From: Vibrio ruber DSM 16370
GTDB lineage: Bacteria > Pseudomonadota > Gammaproteobacteria > Enterobacterales > Vibrionaceae
Assembly (NCBI RefSeq): GCF_900163965.1
Contig: NZ_FULE01000027.1
Location: 47,603-111,602 of the forward strand
Reading direction: 5' to 3'
Length of the DNA: 64,000 nucleotides
The position numbers and the translations under genes are program-made. The notes beneath the pieces were generated by a model that saw only the letters and a list, made by a program, of their open reading frames with translations, was not told where the DNA came from and searched no databases. Shown here piece after piece: positions 1-8,612 of the stretch (its first letter is position 1; each line of letters starts with the position of its first letter).

Positions 1-65
1 TTGTGCACACCAATAAGCTGCGGTTACCTGTCCGGCAACCGCAACTCAGTGTTCAGCCGTTTCCG

Positions 66-392
66 TTAGTCTCGTTTCCAGAATATATGGCAAAACTTAT
101 GTTCCGGATCCCGGCTAATCAACATCCGAGCGAAAACATCATCTAAGGTATCATTTTCTTCGTTGACCAGACCGATATGAACTTCAGCATAAGTTTCTTT
201 ATCGACATCAAAACCAACCTGGTTATTCCAGTCGTCTTTGACATCGACCAACTCGGCCGCGCCGCGATCATCAAATTGTGCCGTAAACAGAATAATATCT
301 GCAGGTTCGAGATTATCCGGAGCCATTTCGAGAAAGATATCGTAAGCTGTATCGATGGCGTCATCGTAAGAAATGAGTTTATCCATTTGCAT
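66..392 (-). CDS. HI1450-type double-stranded-DNA mimic protein
   Basis: This 108-residue protein is very acidic: 27 Asp/Glu by hand count, far more than Lys/Arg. That fits the HI1450 (UPF0263) family, whose folded acidic surface is thought to imitate DNA and bind DNA-binding proteins such as HU. The acidic residues are spread through the chain, with a cluster near residues 40-55 (FDDRGAAELVDVKDDW). The start codon overlaps the stop codon of the upstream yeiP-like gene by one base (TAATG), so the two are probably translated together. Family assignment is from recognising the sequence; the DNA-mimic role is family knowledge, not shown here. An inverted GCGGTT/AACCGC pair lies just downstream without a T-run. 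Confidence 0.8.
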   Translation of the reverse strand: MQMDKLISYDDAIDTAYDIFLEMAPDNLEPADIILFTAQFDDRGAAELVDVKDDWNNQVGFDVDKETYAEVHIGLVNEENDTLDDVFARMLISRDPEHKFCHIFWKRD

Positions 393-958
393 TATGCCCG
401 GTTCATGAATTTACGTTCTGTAGTGTTGACGACAACGCGGTCACCCGTTGCGATATATTCAGGTACCTGAACCACCAAGCCAGTTGCAAAACGCGCCGGT
501 TTGGTTCTTGCTGATGCTGAAGCGCCTTTAATCGACGGGTCAGTCTCTTCAATCACCAATTCAACCGATGCGGGGAGATCCAATGCAACCACTTGTTGAT
601 TAACGAGTACCGCATATAGCCCTTGAGTCTCTTCATTAATGAAGAGTAACTCGTCAGCGATGTCATCGTGTTTAAATGTGTATTGGGTAAAATCTTCGGT
701 ATCCATGAAGATATATTCATCACCGTCGATATACGAAAAACTGATCGGACGTTTGGTCATATCAACCGTTTCAAGAACATCATCAGATTTAAAGCGCTCA
801 TCGACCCGGGCGCCGGTGGTTAAATCGTTACAGCGAAACTTATAGATTTTTGCACCGCCACGGCCGCCGGGGGTTGTAATTTCAATATCTTTCACCAATA
901 ACATTTTGCCATTGGTATCGATGACAAAGCCTTTTTTAATTTCACTTGCCTTCGGCAT
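392..958 (-). CDS. yeiP: Elongation factor P-like protein YeiP
   Basis: The 188-residue product has the three-domain length and layout of EF-P: an N-terminal KOW-like domain beginning MPKASEIKKGFVIDTNGKM, then two OB-like domains ending in TGDRVVVNTTERKFMNRA. The tip loop around residues 30-35 reads TPGGRGGAK, not the usual EF-P loop with a modifiable lysine, which is typical of the YeiP paralogue. EF-P-like proteins bind the ribosome near the exit site; the exact job of YeiP is less settled. It is the first gene of a two-gene minus-strand unit with the dsDNA-mimic gene. The ATG is preceded by a purine-rich AAGGAAAAGC. Confidence 0.9.
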   Translation of the reverse strand: MPKASEIKKGFVIDTNGKMLLVKDIEITTPGGRGGAKIYKFRCNDLTTGARVDERFKSDDVLETVDMTKRPISFSYIDGDEYIFMDTEDFTQYTFKHDDIADELLFINEETQGLYAVLVNQQVVALDLPASVELVIEETDPSIKGASASARTKPARFATGLVVQVPEYIATGDRVVVNTTERKFMNRA

Positions 959-1211
959 TGCTTTTCCTTACATGGATTGATTTGAGAAAAGCCGATTATA
1001 TACTGACTCAAGTGCGTTGATCATCTCTTGTTCTCTTCTTTTAGAAGAAACGTCGCTGCCAAGCGCTTCAGACCGATGTTGAGTGAGGGGGAGGGGGACA
1101 AAAAAATTGAGGTCGCTATCTTTTATAATATCTTTTAGCGCAACGATTCGTGTATGATAGCGGTGCTTTTCAACTGCATTTTTTGAGTTTTTATCATGAC
1201 ATATTCCGGTT

Positions 1212-1982
1212 ATGCAATTACCAGTGATTAATCCGAACACTCCTTTTCAGCCGCAGTATCAGCCTGTCGTCAGCTCCCTGATTGCTTATTTAAGAGCCGG
1301 GCTGAAAGATAATTTACACAGCGTCTACATATACGGCAGTGTCGCTCGAAAAACCGCTTCTCCCGGGCATTCAAATATCGATGTTGTCGTCGTGACGCAT
1401 CGCCATTTTGACAATCAGAAAACGACGATTTTCAATACATTACGCTGGCGTTTTAAAAAGGACTATCCGTTTGTCACTGATGTGTCCATTGAAACGGCTT
1501 TGGTCGAAGAGGTGGCATCGCTCGATAGCCTGTTTTCATGGGGATTTCTGCTTCGCCATTGTTCTGTTTGCATTTATGGCCCGGATTTAGCGGAGTGTTT
1601 TGGTCATTATGAGCCGAGCTGGGAAATCGCCAAGTTCTGGAATATGGATGTTGCGGACTGGGTCAGTTACTACCGGGATAAAATCGCGAAAGCGAACTCT
1701 CCGGAAGAACAGGTGCAAGCCCAGCAGCGTATCGCTAAAAAATTACTCCGTGCCAGCTATTCTCTGGTGATGTATCGCGACAAGCAATGGTTTGACGACC
1801 CCGTTGCTTGCGGAGCGCAGTTTCTTCACTATCATCCGGAGCGGCAAACCGATATCGAACGACTGGGGATATTACTGAAGACGTCGCGCGTGATCCCGAA
1901 ACGTTCAGTGATCGGCCTGCTGGATGATTACGGGCAATGGTTAGTCAAACAGTATCAGAAAACCGAATTCCGAATTGGTTGA
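1212..1982 (+). CDS. Nucleotidyltransferase-fold protein with altered catalytic motif
   Basis: The 256-residue product carries the polymerase-beta/MNT-type signature at residues 42-61: YGSVARKTASPGHSNIDVVV. The GS at 42-43 and Asp57 match the family, but the first Asp of the usual DxD metal pair is Asn55 (codon AAT). The rest has no domain I can name; it is helical and rich in aromatic residues, with a C-terminal region resembling the helical part of streptomycin adenylyltransferase-like proteins. The ATG at 1212 is the only good start, and its ribosome site is weak. A possible -10 (TATGAT) lies near 1153. The gene sits alone, convergent with polB. Substrate is unknown, and activity may be lost or changed. 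Confidence 0.6.
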   Translation: MQLPVINPNTPFQPQYQPVVSSLIAYLRAGLKDNLHSVYIYGSVARKTASPGHSNIDVVVVTHRHFDNQKTTIFNTLRWRFKKDYPFVTDVSIETALVEEVASLDSLFSWGFLLRHCSVCIYGPDLAECFGHYEPSWEIAKFWNMDVADWVSYYRDKIAKANSPEEQVQAQQRIAKKLLRASYSLVMYRDKQWFDDPVACGAQFLHYHPERQTDIERLGILLKTSRVIPKRSVIGLLDDYGQWLVKQYQKTEFRIG

Positions 1983-1999
1983 TGGGCGCTTAATCGCTG

Positions 2000-4393
2000 T
2001 CAGAACAGGCCTAACTGAGGCAGGGTTAATTCATCAAACCGATAGCCGATAAATGGCAGAATTGCATCAGCAACCGGTCTGAGCTGTTTATCGATATAGT
2101 GCTGATAATCAAGTTGACTCGACTGATAGGCAACGGGCTCCGGACCATTGAGGGTGATCACGTATTCAATGACGCCTTTATTTTGATATTGCAGCGGCTT
2201 ACTCTGTTGCTGATTCATTGCGTCGGCCATCCGGGCTGCACGGACTTGCGGTGGAATATTTTTCTGATATTCATGAAGTTTACGGCGTAGTCGTTTACGG
2301 TAGATCAGTTCCTGATCGTATTGCCCAGCGAGGGTGCCGGCAACAAGTTCGCGAATATAGTCACAGGGATTTTCACCGTGGAAAACCCGCAGATAAAGTT
2401 GCTGCTGAAAACGTTTGGCGAGTTCAGTCCAGTCCGTTCTGGCACTCTCCAGCCCCTTGAAAATAAGCTGCTCTCCGTCATTCGTCTGAATCAGTCCCGC
2501 ATAGCGTTTTTTGGAACCGGTATCAGCCCCGCGGATCGTGGGCATTAAAAATTTGATGTAATGGGTCTCATATTCGATTTCGAGGAAGCTATTCAAGCGA
2601 TAGGTATCCCATAAATGCGTTTTCCACCACTGATTCACCGACGCAACAAGTTGTCGGCCGATGTCGTCGGCATCCGATTGAGCATAAGCTTTCCCTAACG
2701 ACACGAACGTCGAGTCAGTATCGCCATAAATGACCTGATAACCTTGCGCTTCAATCAATGTTTTTGTCTGCTTCATGATTTCGTGACCGCGCATTGTAAT
2801 GCTTGATGCCAGTCGGGTATCGAAAAAGCGGCACCCCGAAGAACCCAGCACCCCGTAAAATGAGTTCATGATGATTTTAATTGCTTGAGAGAACGCTTTT
2901 TCCTGATTTTTTTTGGCTTCATCTCTGGCGGCCCAAAGCGTCTCGATCATTTGTGGCAGAAAATGTCGGGTACGGTGAAATTGCCCGCCACGAAATCCGG
3001 GTACGGCCTGATGCGCTTCAGGGCCCACGTCGAGTTTTAGTCCTTCTATCAGCCCTAATGGATCAATCAGGAAAGAACGGATGATGGAGGGATACAGACT
3101 TTTAAAATCGAGCACAAGTACCGAGTCGTAAAGATTAGGGATGGAGTCCATCACATAACCACCCGGACTGGCTTGCCAATCGGCAGCACTTAGGTTTGGT
3201 GCGATATAACCGGCCCGGTGGAGTTGCGGTAAATAAAGATTGGTAAAAGAAGCCACTGAACCACCGATTCGATCCAGTTCGATACCGGTGAGTCGAGAGC
3301 GCTGAATGACAAAGTCGAGAAGGTGAGTCTGGGCAAATATCCGGTTTACTAAATGGCAATCTTTGAGGTTATACACGGCCAGCCGGGTTTTATCATGACG
3401 GAACATCATGTTGATTTCTTCCATTCGGTCATGTACCTGATGGATGGCTTTTCCTTCGTTGAGTAAGGTTTGCGATACTGATTCCAGTGACCAGGATGGG
3501 AATTGGTAAGTTGCTGTTTTCAACGTATCAATACCATCGAGAACAACACGGCCGGGAATTGTGACAAACCCTTGCTGTGATTGATTGGATGTTCTGAAGT
3601 AACTACTTTGATGGTTGCGTCCCAGCATTAGTTTCAGATGGTGTTTTTCTGCCCGGCGATGTAACAGACGGAAATCGAAATCAATGACGTTCCAGCCAAT
3701 AATGATGTCCGGATCATAGGTGTGAAACCAAGCTACCATCGCCAACAAAAGTGCCCGTTCATCTTCAACCCATTGAATTACGGGGATATCATCGGCATGA
3801 TCAGGGGATGCACGACCATCCGTTTGTGGGTCACCGATCATGATGACCCGAGCATCTTTCTCACTGTCGAAACCAATCGAGTATAAATGTCCTTTTTCGG
3901 AGCACTCTAGATCCAGAGAAACGACGTTGAGTGTGGGTAAAAAATCTCCCTGACGACACTTTGCATCCTGAACGATGGTGACATTGCCATGTTGTGTCAT
4001 TTGGCCTGTGAATTCAAAGCTTCCCCGAATAAAGCGTTCCATCAAGTAGCGTTCGGCCAGTTTGATGTCACTTTCAAGCACTTCAATCTCTTCCTGACGG
4101 CAGAGCTCATGGATACGGGTCGCATCTTGTAGTGTGTTGGTATAACAAGCCGTCAGCGGCTCATGGGAAAAGCTTGTGAGTGGCAGTGTTTTTAATTCAG
4201 CCGAGATGCCCGTTTGAGTCACTTTCCGGGCCATATACTTTGCTTTTGTTGTCGGGATAAAACAGACGGGCTTCTCATGATGGATTAAGATTTGGGTCGG
4301 CCCTTCAGGGGTTGCCGCCCAAAGTTCTATCTGTGTGGTGCCGTTTATATCCCGGGCATGGCGGGTTAAAAGAAAACCTTTCCGGAGCGTCAA
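2000..4393 (-). CDS. polB: DNA polymerase II (family B)
   Basis: The 797-residue length matches E. coli Pol II. Exonuclease motifs are visible: DLECS (about residue 160), GWNVIDFDFRLL (about 235) and YNLKDCHLV (about 345). Polymerase motifs follow in order: DFKSLYPSIIRSF, KIIMNSFYGVLGSSG and YGDTDSTFV, so both proofreading and polymerisation residues are intact. Pol II helps restart stalled forks and bypass lesions. In E. coli it is SOS-induced, but I saw no convincing CTG-N10-CAG LexA site in the 149 bases between this start and the divergent gene at 4543. It ends 17 bases from the convergent nucleotidyltransferase gene. Confidence 0.97.
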   Translation of the reverse strand: MTLRKGFLLTRHARDINGTTQIELWAATPEGPTQILIHHEKPVCFIPTTKAKYMARKVTQTGISAELKTLPLTSFSHEPLTACYTNTLQDATRIHELCRQEEIEVLESDIKLAERYLMERFIRGSFEFTGQMTQHGNVTIVQDAKCRQGDFLPTLNVVSLDLECSEKGHLYSIGFDSEKDARVIMIGDPQTDGRASPDHADDIPVIQWVEDERALLLAMVAWFHTYDPDIIIGWNVIDFDFRLLHRRAEKHHLKLMLGRNHQSSYFRTSNQSQQGFVTIPGRVVLDGIDTLKTATYQFPSWSLESVSQTLLNEGKAIHQVHDRMEEINMMFRHDKTRLAVYNLKDCHLVNRIFAQTHLLDFVIQRSRLTGIELDRIGGSVASFTNLYLPQLHRAGYIAPNLSAADWQASPGGYVMDSIPNLYDSVLVLDFKSLYPSIIRSFLIDPLGLIEGLKLDVGPEAHQAVPGFRGGQFHRTRHFLPQMIETLWAARDEAKKNQEKAFSQAIKIIMNSFYGVLGSSGCRFFDTRLASSITMRGHEIMKQTKTLIEAQGYQVIYGDTDSTFVSLGKAYAQSDADDIGRQLVASVNQWWKTHLWDTYRLNSFLEIEYETHYIKFLMPTIRGADTGSKKRYAGLIQTNDGEQLIFKGLESARTDWTELAKRFQQQLYLRVFHGENPCDYIRELVAGTLAGQYDQELIYRKRLRRKLHEYQKNIPPQVRAARMADAMNQQQSKPLQYQNKGVIEYVITLNGPEPVAYQSSQLDYQHYIDKQLRPVADAILPFIGYRFDELTLPQLGLF

Positions 4394-4542
4394 GCTTGGT
4401 TACTCATTTTGTCATTTATGATCACAATAATTGCATCAATTAATCGAATCCAGATCAATCTTCATTATCGTTTTATCGGTAAAATTTAGTGCTTATTCTA
4501 CACTATATAAGGATGTCTGGTATCAGCATGTCTGGAGGAGCT

Positions 4543-4839
4543 ATGATCACTGTACACAGAGAATACTTATTAGTTCATCGCGGAAACAGAGATCACGCTC
4601 ATGTGAAGGTTAATCCTGTTGGTCATATTGACATTGAGTTAAACTCATGTGAAGCGTGTTATCACTCCGCATTTGAAGATGTCCATTTTGAAAAGACGGG
4701 TCAGAAAACCAAACTGACTGGGAATCATCATTCATCTTCACCCTGGCAGGTGATGTTGTCTGATAATGATGCTAAAGAGCTCAATCATTTGATTAAAGAA
4801 GCAAATGAGGAGTATGAGGCATTGATGCGAGATTTGTAG
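4543..4839 (+). CDS. Small conserved-looking protein of unknown function
   Basis: The 98-residue protein starts MITVHREYLLVHRGNRDHAH. I chose the ATG at 4543 because GGAGGAG (4534-4540) sits just before it; a longer frame to 4489 lacks such a site. The sequence has many His residues, two Cys near residues 33 and 36 (SCEAC), and an acidic C-terminus (DLIKEANEEYEALMRDL-like helix). The Cys pair plus nearby histidines could bind metal, which is inference. No domain is recognised. It is divergent from polB and upstream of varA; the 390 bases to varA make a shared transcript uncertain. Confidence 0.65.
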   Translation: MITVHREYLLVHRGNRDHAHVKVNPVGHIDIELNSCEACYHSAFEDVHFEKTGQKTKLTGNHHSSSPWQVMLSDNDAKELNHLIKEANEEYEALMRDL

Positions 4840-5229
4840 TCAATGTGATTCGTTGAATAAAGATTATATTCCCTGAAAATTTGTAAATTGGATTGATGCG
4901 CCAGGAAGGGGAGCTGAGAGTGACCCGTTCAAGGCGTTTTTTTTTGAATACTTACTTATGGTGACGTTTTATCCAGTCTACGATATTATGATGTAAGCTA
5001 CTTATTATAAAGTAATTTGTGTTTACTTTTTGCGACAGAGGAACGGCTCCGAAAGCAAGTTTTTGAGGTCGCTTAGATTAACAGGCTGAGAGACAAAGAA
5101 GTGCTTGCCAAAGCGATTGTTTGGGCTCATAGTCAGGGAATAGTTAGGTTTTGGGCCAGACATGATAGTGTTTGCCCGATGATGTTGAACCAATTGGGTG
5201 TTGAGCCAATTGATTGTGGAGATGCAAGT
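4840..5229 (+). other. 390-base region upstream of varA: hairpin candidate and direct repeat
   Basis: No convincing gene lies here; the varA frame stays open back to 5101 only because stops are absent. A GGA-rich stretch (AGGAAGGGGAG at about 4903) is enclosed by a weak GCGCC/GGCGT stem and followed by nine T residues (4937-4945), which could end the upstream transcript or a short RNA. Near varA, TTGAACCAATTG (5185-5196) is repeated as TTGAGCCAATTG (5201-5212), a 16-base spacing that could be a regulator site. All functional readings are inference. Confidence 0.35.
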
Positions 5230-5874
5230 TTGATTAGCGTATTCCTTGTAGATGATCATGAGCTGGTTCGCACAGGGATTCGACGTATTATTGAAGACGT
5301 CCGTGGCATGAGCGTAGCAGGGGAAGCTGATAGCGGTGAACAAGCTGTAAAATGGTGTCGTAATAACCATGTTGATGTTGTTTTAATGGATATGAATATG
5401 CCGGGGATCGGCGGCCTTGAAGCAACGAAAAAGATACTGCGTTATAACCCGGATATTCGGATTATTGTACTGACCGTACATACGGAAAATCCGTTTCCGA
5501 CCAAAGTGATGCAGGCTGGTGCTGCTGGATATTTGTCCAAAGGTGCCGGGCCGGATGAAATGGTGAATGCAATTCGGGTTGTCCATAGCGGGCAGCGTTA
5601 TATTTCTCCTGAAATTGCACAGCAAATGGCACTCAGTCAGTTTTCACCTGCGTCTGAAAATCCGTTTGCCGATTTATCGGAACGTGAATTACAGATCATG
5701 ATGATGATCACCAAAGGGCAAAAAGTCACTGATATTTCAGAACAGCTGAATTTGAGTCCGAAAACCGTTAACAGCTATCGTTATCGCCTGTTTGCCAAAC
5801 TGGATATTAACGGTGATGTCGAGTTAACCCATTTAGCGATACGACACGGAATGCTGGATACTGAGACGTTGTAG
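5230..5874 (+). CDS. varA: VarA/UvrY-type response regulator (GacA family), TTG start
   Basis: The 214-residue regulator has a receiver domain with Asp8/Asp9, phospho-acceptor Asp54 ([10 protein letters not shown]), Thr82 and Lys104, followed by a LuxR-type helix-turn-helix near residues 150-205 ([16 protein letters not shown] ... [12 protein letters not shown]). In vibrios VarS/VarA controls Csr small RNAs and hence CsrA. I chose TTG at 5230 because homologues begin at this residue, GGAG (5218-5221) is correctly spaced, and the open frame further upstream is unlike the family. The stop TAG overlaps the GTG of uvrC by one base, so the pair is translationally linked. Confidence 0.92.
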   Translation: MISVFLVDDHELVRTGIRRIIEDVRGMSVAGEADSGEQAVKWCRNNHVDVVLMDMNMPGIGGLEATKKILRYNPDIRIIVLTVHTENPFPTKVMQAGAAGYLSKGAGPDEMVNAIRVVHSGQRYISPEIAQQMALSQFSPASENPFADLSERELQIMMMITKGQKVTDISEQLNLSPKTVNSYRYRLFAKLDINGDVELTHLAIRHGMLDTETL

Positions 5875-7706
5875 TGACTCGAGCATTTGACCCTTCTTCT
5901 TTTTTAGCGACCGTTACCAATCAGCCCGGTGTTTATCGAATGTATAACACCGAGGCTGAGGTGATCTATGTCGGTAAAGCGAAAGATCTCAAAAAACGTT
6001 TGTCCAGTTACTTTCGCAAAACGCTGGATAACGAAAAGACCAAAGCATTAGTCAGCCATATTGCCAGAATCGATGTCACGGTGACGCATACCGAAACCGA
6101 AGCACTCATTCTGGAGCATAATTACATCAAGCAATACCTGCCTAAATACAATGTCTTATTGCGTGATGATAAGTCTTATCCCTATATTTTTGTGAGCGCC
6201 CACAAGCATCCGAGAGTATCGGTATACCGTGGTGCAAAAAAGAAAAAGGGTGAGTATTTCGGACCTTACCCCGATGCCGGTGCAGTGCGTGAGACGCTGC
6301 ATTTAATTCAGAGAATCTTCCCGGTTCGCCAATGTGAAGACTCCGTCTACAACCATCGGACACGTCCCTGCCTGATGTATCAGATTGGTCGTTGTTCTGG
6401 CCCGTGTGTGCCGGATTTAATTTCGGATGAATCCTACCAAGAGCTGGTTGAAGATCTGCGGTTATTCTTACGCGGTAAAGATCAACAGGTTGTCTCAATG
6501 CTGGTGGAGAGAATGACATCCGCCAGCCAGGCATTACGCTTTGAGGATGCTGCAAAATACCGCGATCAGATTCAGGCCATTCGCCGCATTCAGGAGCAGC
6601 AGTTTGTTTCGGCCGACAGCCTTGATGACATCGATGTGCTGGGATTTGCCCAGGAAAATGGCTTGGCATGTATACATGTGTTGATGATTCGGCAGGGTAA
6701 AATTCTCGGCAGCCGGAGTTTCTTCCCGAAAATTCCCGGCAATACCACGCACGAAGAAGTATTTGAAAGCTTTCTCAAACAGTATTATCTCTCTCATAAT
6801 GAGTCGCGGACACTACCGACTAAAGTGATTGTTAATCGGGGACTGCTCGATGATGTTCAGGTTTTTCAGGAATTATTGACCGAGATGGCCGGGCGAAGAG
6901 TGCAATTCTTTACTGAGCCGTCAGGCGTACGTGGGCGATACCTGAAACTGGCGAATACCAATGCTCAAACCGCAATCACCACCCGTCAAAATCATCGCAT
7001 GACTATCTTGCAACGCGTTAAAGCACTTCAAGACGCGTTAGAGATGGAGCAGATTCAACGGATGGAATGTTTTGATATCTCCCATACGATGGGGGAAAGT
7101 ACCATTGCATCTTGTGTGGTATTTAATCAGGAAGGGCCGGTGAAACAGGAATATCGTCGTTATAACATTACCGGTATTACCGGTGGCGATGATTATGCTG
7201 CGATGGGGCAGGTTCTCGAGCGGCGTTATTCAAAACAGATCGATGTCGATAAAATTCCGGATATTATCTTTATCGACGGGGGTAAAGGTCAGCTGGCGCG
7301 GGCGCATCAGATTGTTTCTCGTTACTGGGACGATTGGCCCAAACGCCCTTTATTGATGGGCATTGCCAAAGGGGTTACCCGTAAACCGGGGCTGGAAACT
7401 TTGCTGACCGTTGAAGGCGATGAATTTCATCTGGCGAGTGATGCACCGGCGTTACATTTAATTCAACATATCCGGGATGAAAGTCATAACCATGCGATTA
7501 GCGGTCACCGTAACAAACGCGGGAAAACACGACGGACAAGTGCACTGGAAGGTATCGAAGGTGTCGGGCCGAAACGGCGTCAGTCTTTGTTGCAATTTAT
7601 GGGCGGGCTACAAGAACTAAAACGCGCCAGTGTTGAAGAAATCGCCAAAGTTCCGGGGATTAGCCGATCTTTGGCAGAAAATATCCATCAAGCATTGAAA
7701 CAATAG
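5874..7706 (+). CDS. uvrC: Excinuclease ABC subunit C
   Basis: The 610-residue protein makes both incisions in nucleotide excision repair. Seen in order: a GIY-YIG nuclease domain near residues 14-95 ([21 protein letters not shown]), a Cys-rich stretch ([15 protein letters not shown]) near 165, a UVR motif near 205-235, an RNase H-like C-terminal nuclease with [11 protein letters not shown] near 465, and helix-hairpin-helix repeats from about 555 ([14 protein letters not shown] ... [13 protein letters not shown]). Length and motifs are normal. The GTG start overlaps the varA stop (TAGTG), the same uvrY-uvrC pairing as in E. coli. Confidence 0.97.
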   Translation: MTRAFDPSSFLATVTNQPGVYRMYNTEAEVIYVGKAKDLKKRLSSYFRKTLDNEKTKALVSHIARIDVTVTHTETEALILEHNYIKQYLPKYNVLLRDDKSYPYIFVSAHKHPRVSVYRGAKKKKGEYFGPYPDAGAVRETLHLIQRIFPVRQCEDSVYNHRTRPCLMYQIGRCSGPCVPDLISDESYQELVEDLRLFLRGKDQQVVSMLVERMTSASQALRFEDAAKYRDQIQAIRRIQEQQFVSADSLDDIDVLGFAQENGLACIHVLMIRQGKILGSRSFFPKIPGNTTHEEVFESFLKQYYLSHNESRTLPTKVIVNRGLLDDVQVFQELLTEMAGRRVQFFTEPSGVRGRYLKLANTNAQTAITTRQNHRMTILQRVKALQDALEMEQIQRMECFDISHTMGESTIASCVVFNQEGPVKQEYRRYNITGITGGDDYAAMGQVLERRYSKQIDVDKIPDIIFIDGGKGQLARAHQIVSRYWDDWPKRPLLMGIAKGVTRKPGLETLLTVEGDEFHLASDAPALHLIQHIRDESHNHAISGHRNKRGKTRRTSALEGIEGVGPKRRQSLLQFMGGLQELKRASVEEIAKVPGISRSLAENIHQALKQ

Positions 7707-7751
7707 CGAAAATACAGCAACATAACAGCGCAAACAATAAGAGCGAAGCAT

Positions 7752-8309
7752 ATGCGTTTAAATATTCCTAATATATTGTCCCTGATTCGACTTTTCCTCA
7801 TTCCGGTATTTGTGGTCGCTTTTTATTTACCTTATAGCTGGTCTTCTTTTGCAGCGGCTGTTGTCTTCTGGATCGCCGGTGTAACTGACTGGCTCGATGG
7901 GATGCTTGCGCGAAAATTACAACAAACTTCTCGCTTCGGGGCTTTCATTGATCCCGTTGCAGATAAGGTGTTGGTTGCCACGGCATTGATTTTGATTACG
8001 GAATACTTTCATAGTATCTGGATTACCATTCCTGCTGTCACGATGATTGCCAGAGAAATTATTATTTCTGCACTGCGGGAGTGGATGGCAGAAATCGGTA
8101 AGCGGGCAAGCGTTGCGGTATCTTGGATTGGTAAAGTAAAAACCATGACCCAGATGTTTGCATTGTTCGCGCTGATTTGGCGTTATGATGACTGGATGAT
8201 TTGGTTAGGATATATCTCAATTTATGTCGCAACGATCTTGACTTACTGGTCGATGTGGCAATACCTGCTTGCTGCTAAGGATGATCTTCTGAGTGAGGAA
8301 AATCATTGA
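7752..8309 (+). CDS. pgsA: CDP-diacylglycerol-glycerol-3-phosphate 3-phosphatidyltransferase
   Basis: The 185-residue membrane enzyme makes phosphatidylglycerol phosphate, the committed step to phosphatidylglycerol and cardiolipin. The full CDP-alcohol phosphotransferase motif is present around residues 40-66: DWLDGMLAR, then [11 protein letters not shown], with all Asp and Gly residues in place. Several hydrophobic helices are evident. It follows uvrC by 45 bases with GAGCGAAG before the ATG and ends in a clear terminator, so varA-uvrC-pgsA is probably one operon. A cardiolipin synthase gene lies in this window too (about 19.6 kb). Confidence 0.96.
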   Translation: MRLNIPNILSLIRLFLIPVFVVAFYLPYSWSSFAAAVVFWIAGVTDWLDGMLARKLQQTSRFGAFIDPVADKVLVATALILITEYFHSIWITIPAVTMIAREIIISALREWMAEIGKRASVAVSWIGKVKTMTQMFALFALIWRYDDWMIWLGYISIYVATILTYWSMWQYLLAAKDDLLSEENH

Positions 8310-8332
8310 TCGCACGCTGTTCTTGATGATAG

Positions 8333-8367
8333 ACCCTGATATGGCTACTTTCATATCAGGGTTTTTT
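8333..8367 (+). terminator. Rho-independent terminator after pgsA
   Basis: An 11-base-pair stem (ACCCTGATATG / CATATCAGGGT) with an 8-base loop is followed by a run of T. It closes the varA-uvrC-pgsA operon. Confidence 0.9.
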
Positions 8368-8498
8368 AATGATATATAACAACTTATTGAATTATATCAA
8401 ATAAATAATATATTCACTGACCTTGGTTTAATGTCTCAGCTGAATCAAGTCATGTTCTCCTGCCTGAACCTTCTTCCTAATTGTCGGACTCATGCCAG

Positions 8499-8521
8499 TT
8501 ATCCACAAAATCTGTGGATAA
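8499..8521. promoter_or_regulatory. Inverted pair of perfect DnaA boxes
   Basis: TTATCCACA (8499-8507) and its exact reverse complement TGTGGATAA (8513-8521) are separated by AAATC. Both match the strongest DnaA consensus. They lie in a 303-base gap between pgsA and the convergent fetB-like gene, so they are unlikely to be a promoter site for either. A DnaA-titration or DnaA-reactivation role is possible; a simple hairpin is the alternative. Confidence 0.6.
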
Positions 8522-8561
8522 GATGTTTTAAAGGCAGTGAGTAACAATAACTTTCTGATTT

Positions 8562-8600
8562 AAAAAACGAAGGTGCACAAAAAAGAACATTTTTGTGCAC
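8562..8600 (-). terminator. Likely terminator after the fetB-like gene
   Basis: GTGCACAAAAA and TTTTTGTGCAC form an 11-pair stem around a 6-base loop. On the minus strand the stem is followed, after CTTCG, by six T. This is 3' of the gene at 8613-9413. Confidence 0.7.
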
Positions 8601-8612
8601 GGTTTTAGCGCA

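Noticed and set aside
1..65. GCGGTT / AACCGC inverted repeat at the left edge
   Set aside because: Six-base arms, no T-run and truncated context; not enough to call a terminator.
968..1240. 90-codon minus-strand frame between yeiP and the nucleotidyltransferase gene
   Set aside because: Starts at GTG with no spaced ribosome site, overlaps the nucleotidyltransferase start and resembles no family; the region more likely holds promoters.
4394..4542. LexA (SOS) box upstream of polB
   Set aside because: No CTG-N10-CAG match of useful quality; CTGTACACAG at about 4551 has only four central bases.
8310..8612. Possible tRNA cluster after pgsA, as in E. coli
   Set aside because: No tRNA-like CCA end, T-loop or acceptor stem is visible; the gap holds a terminator, DnaA boxes and a hairpin.
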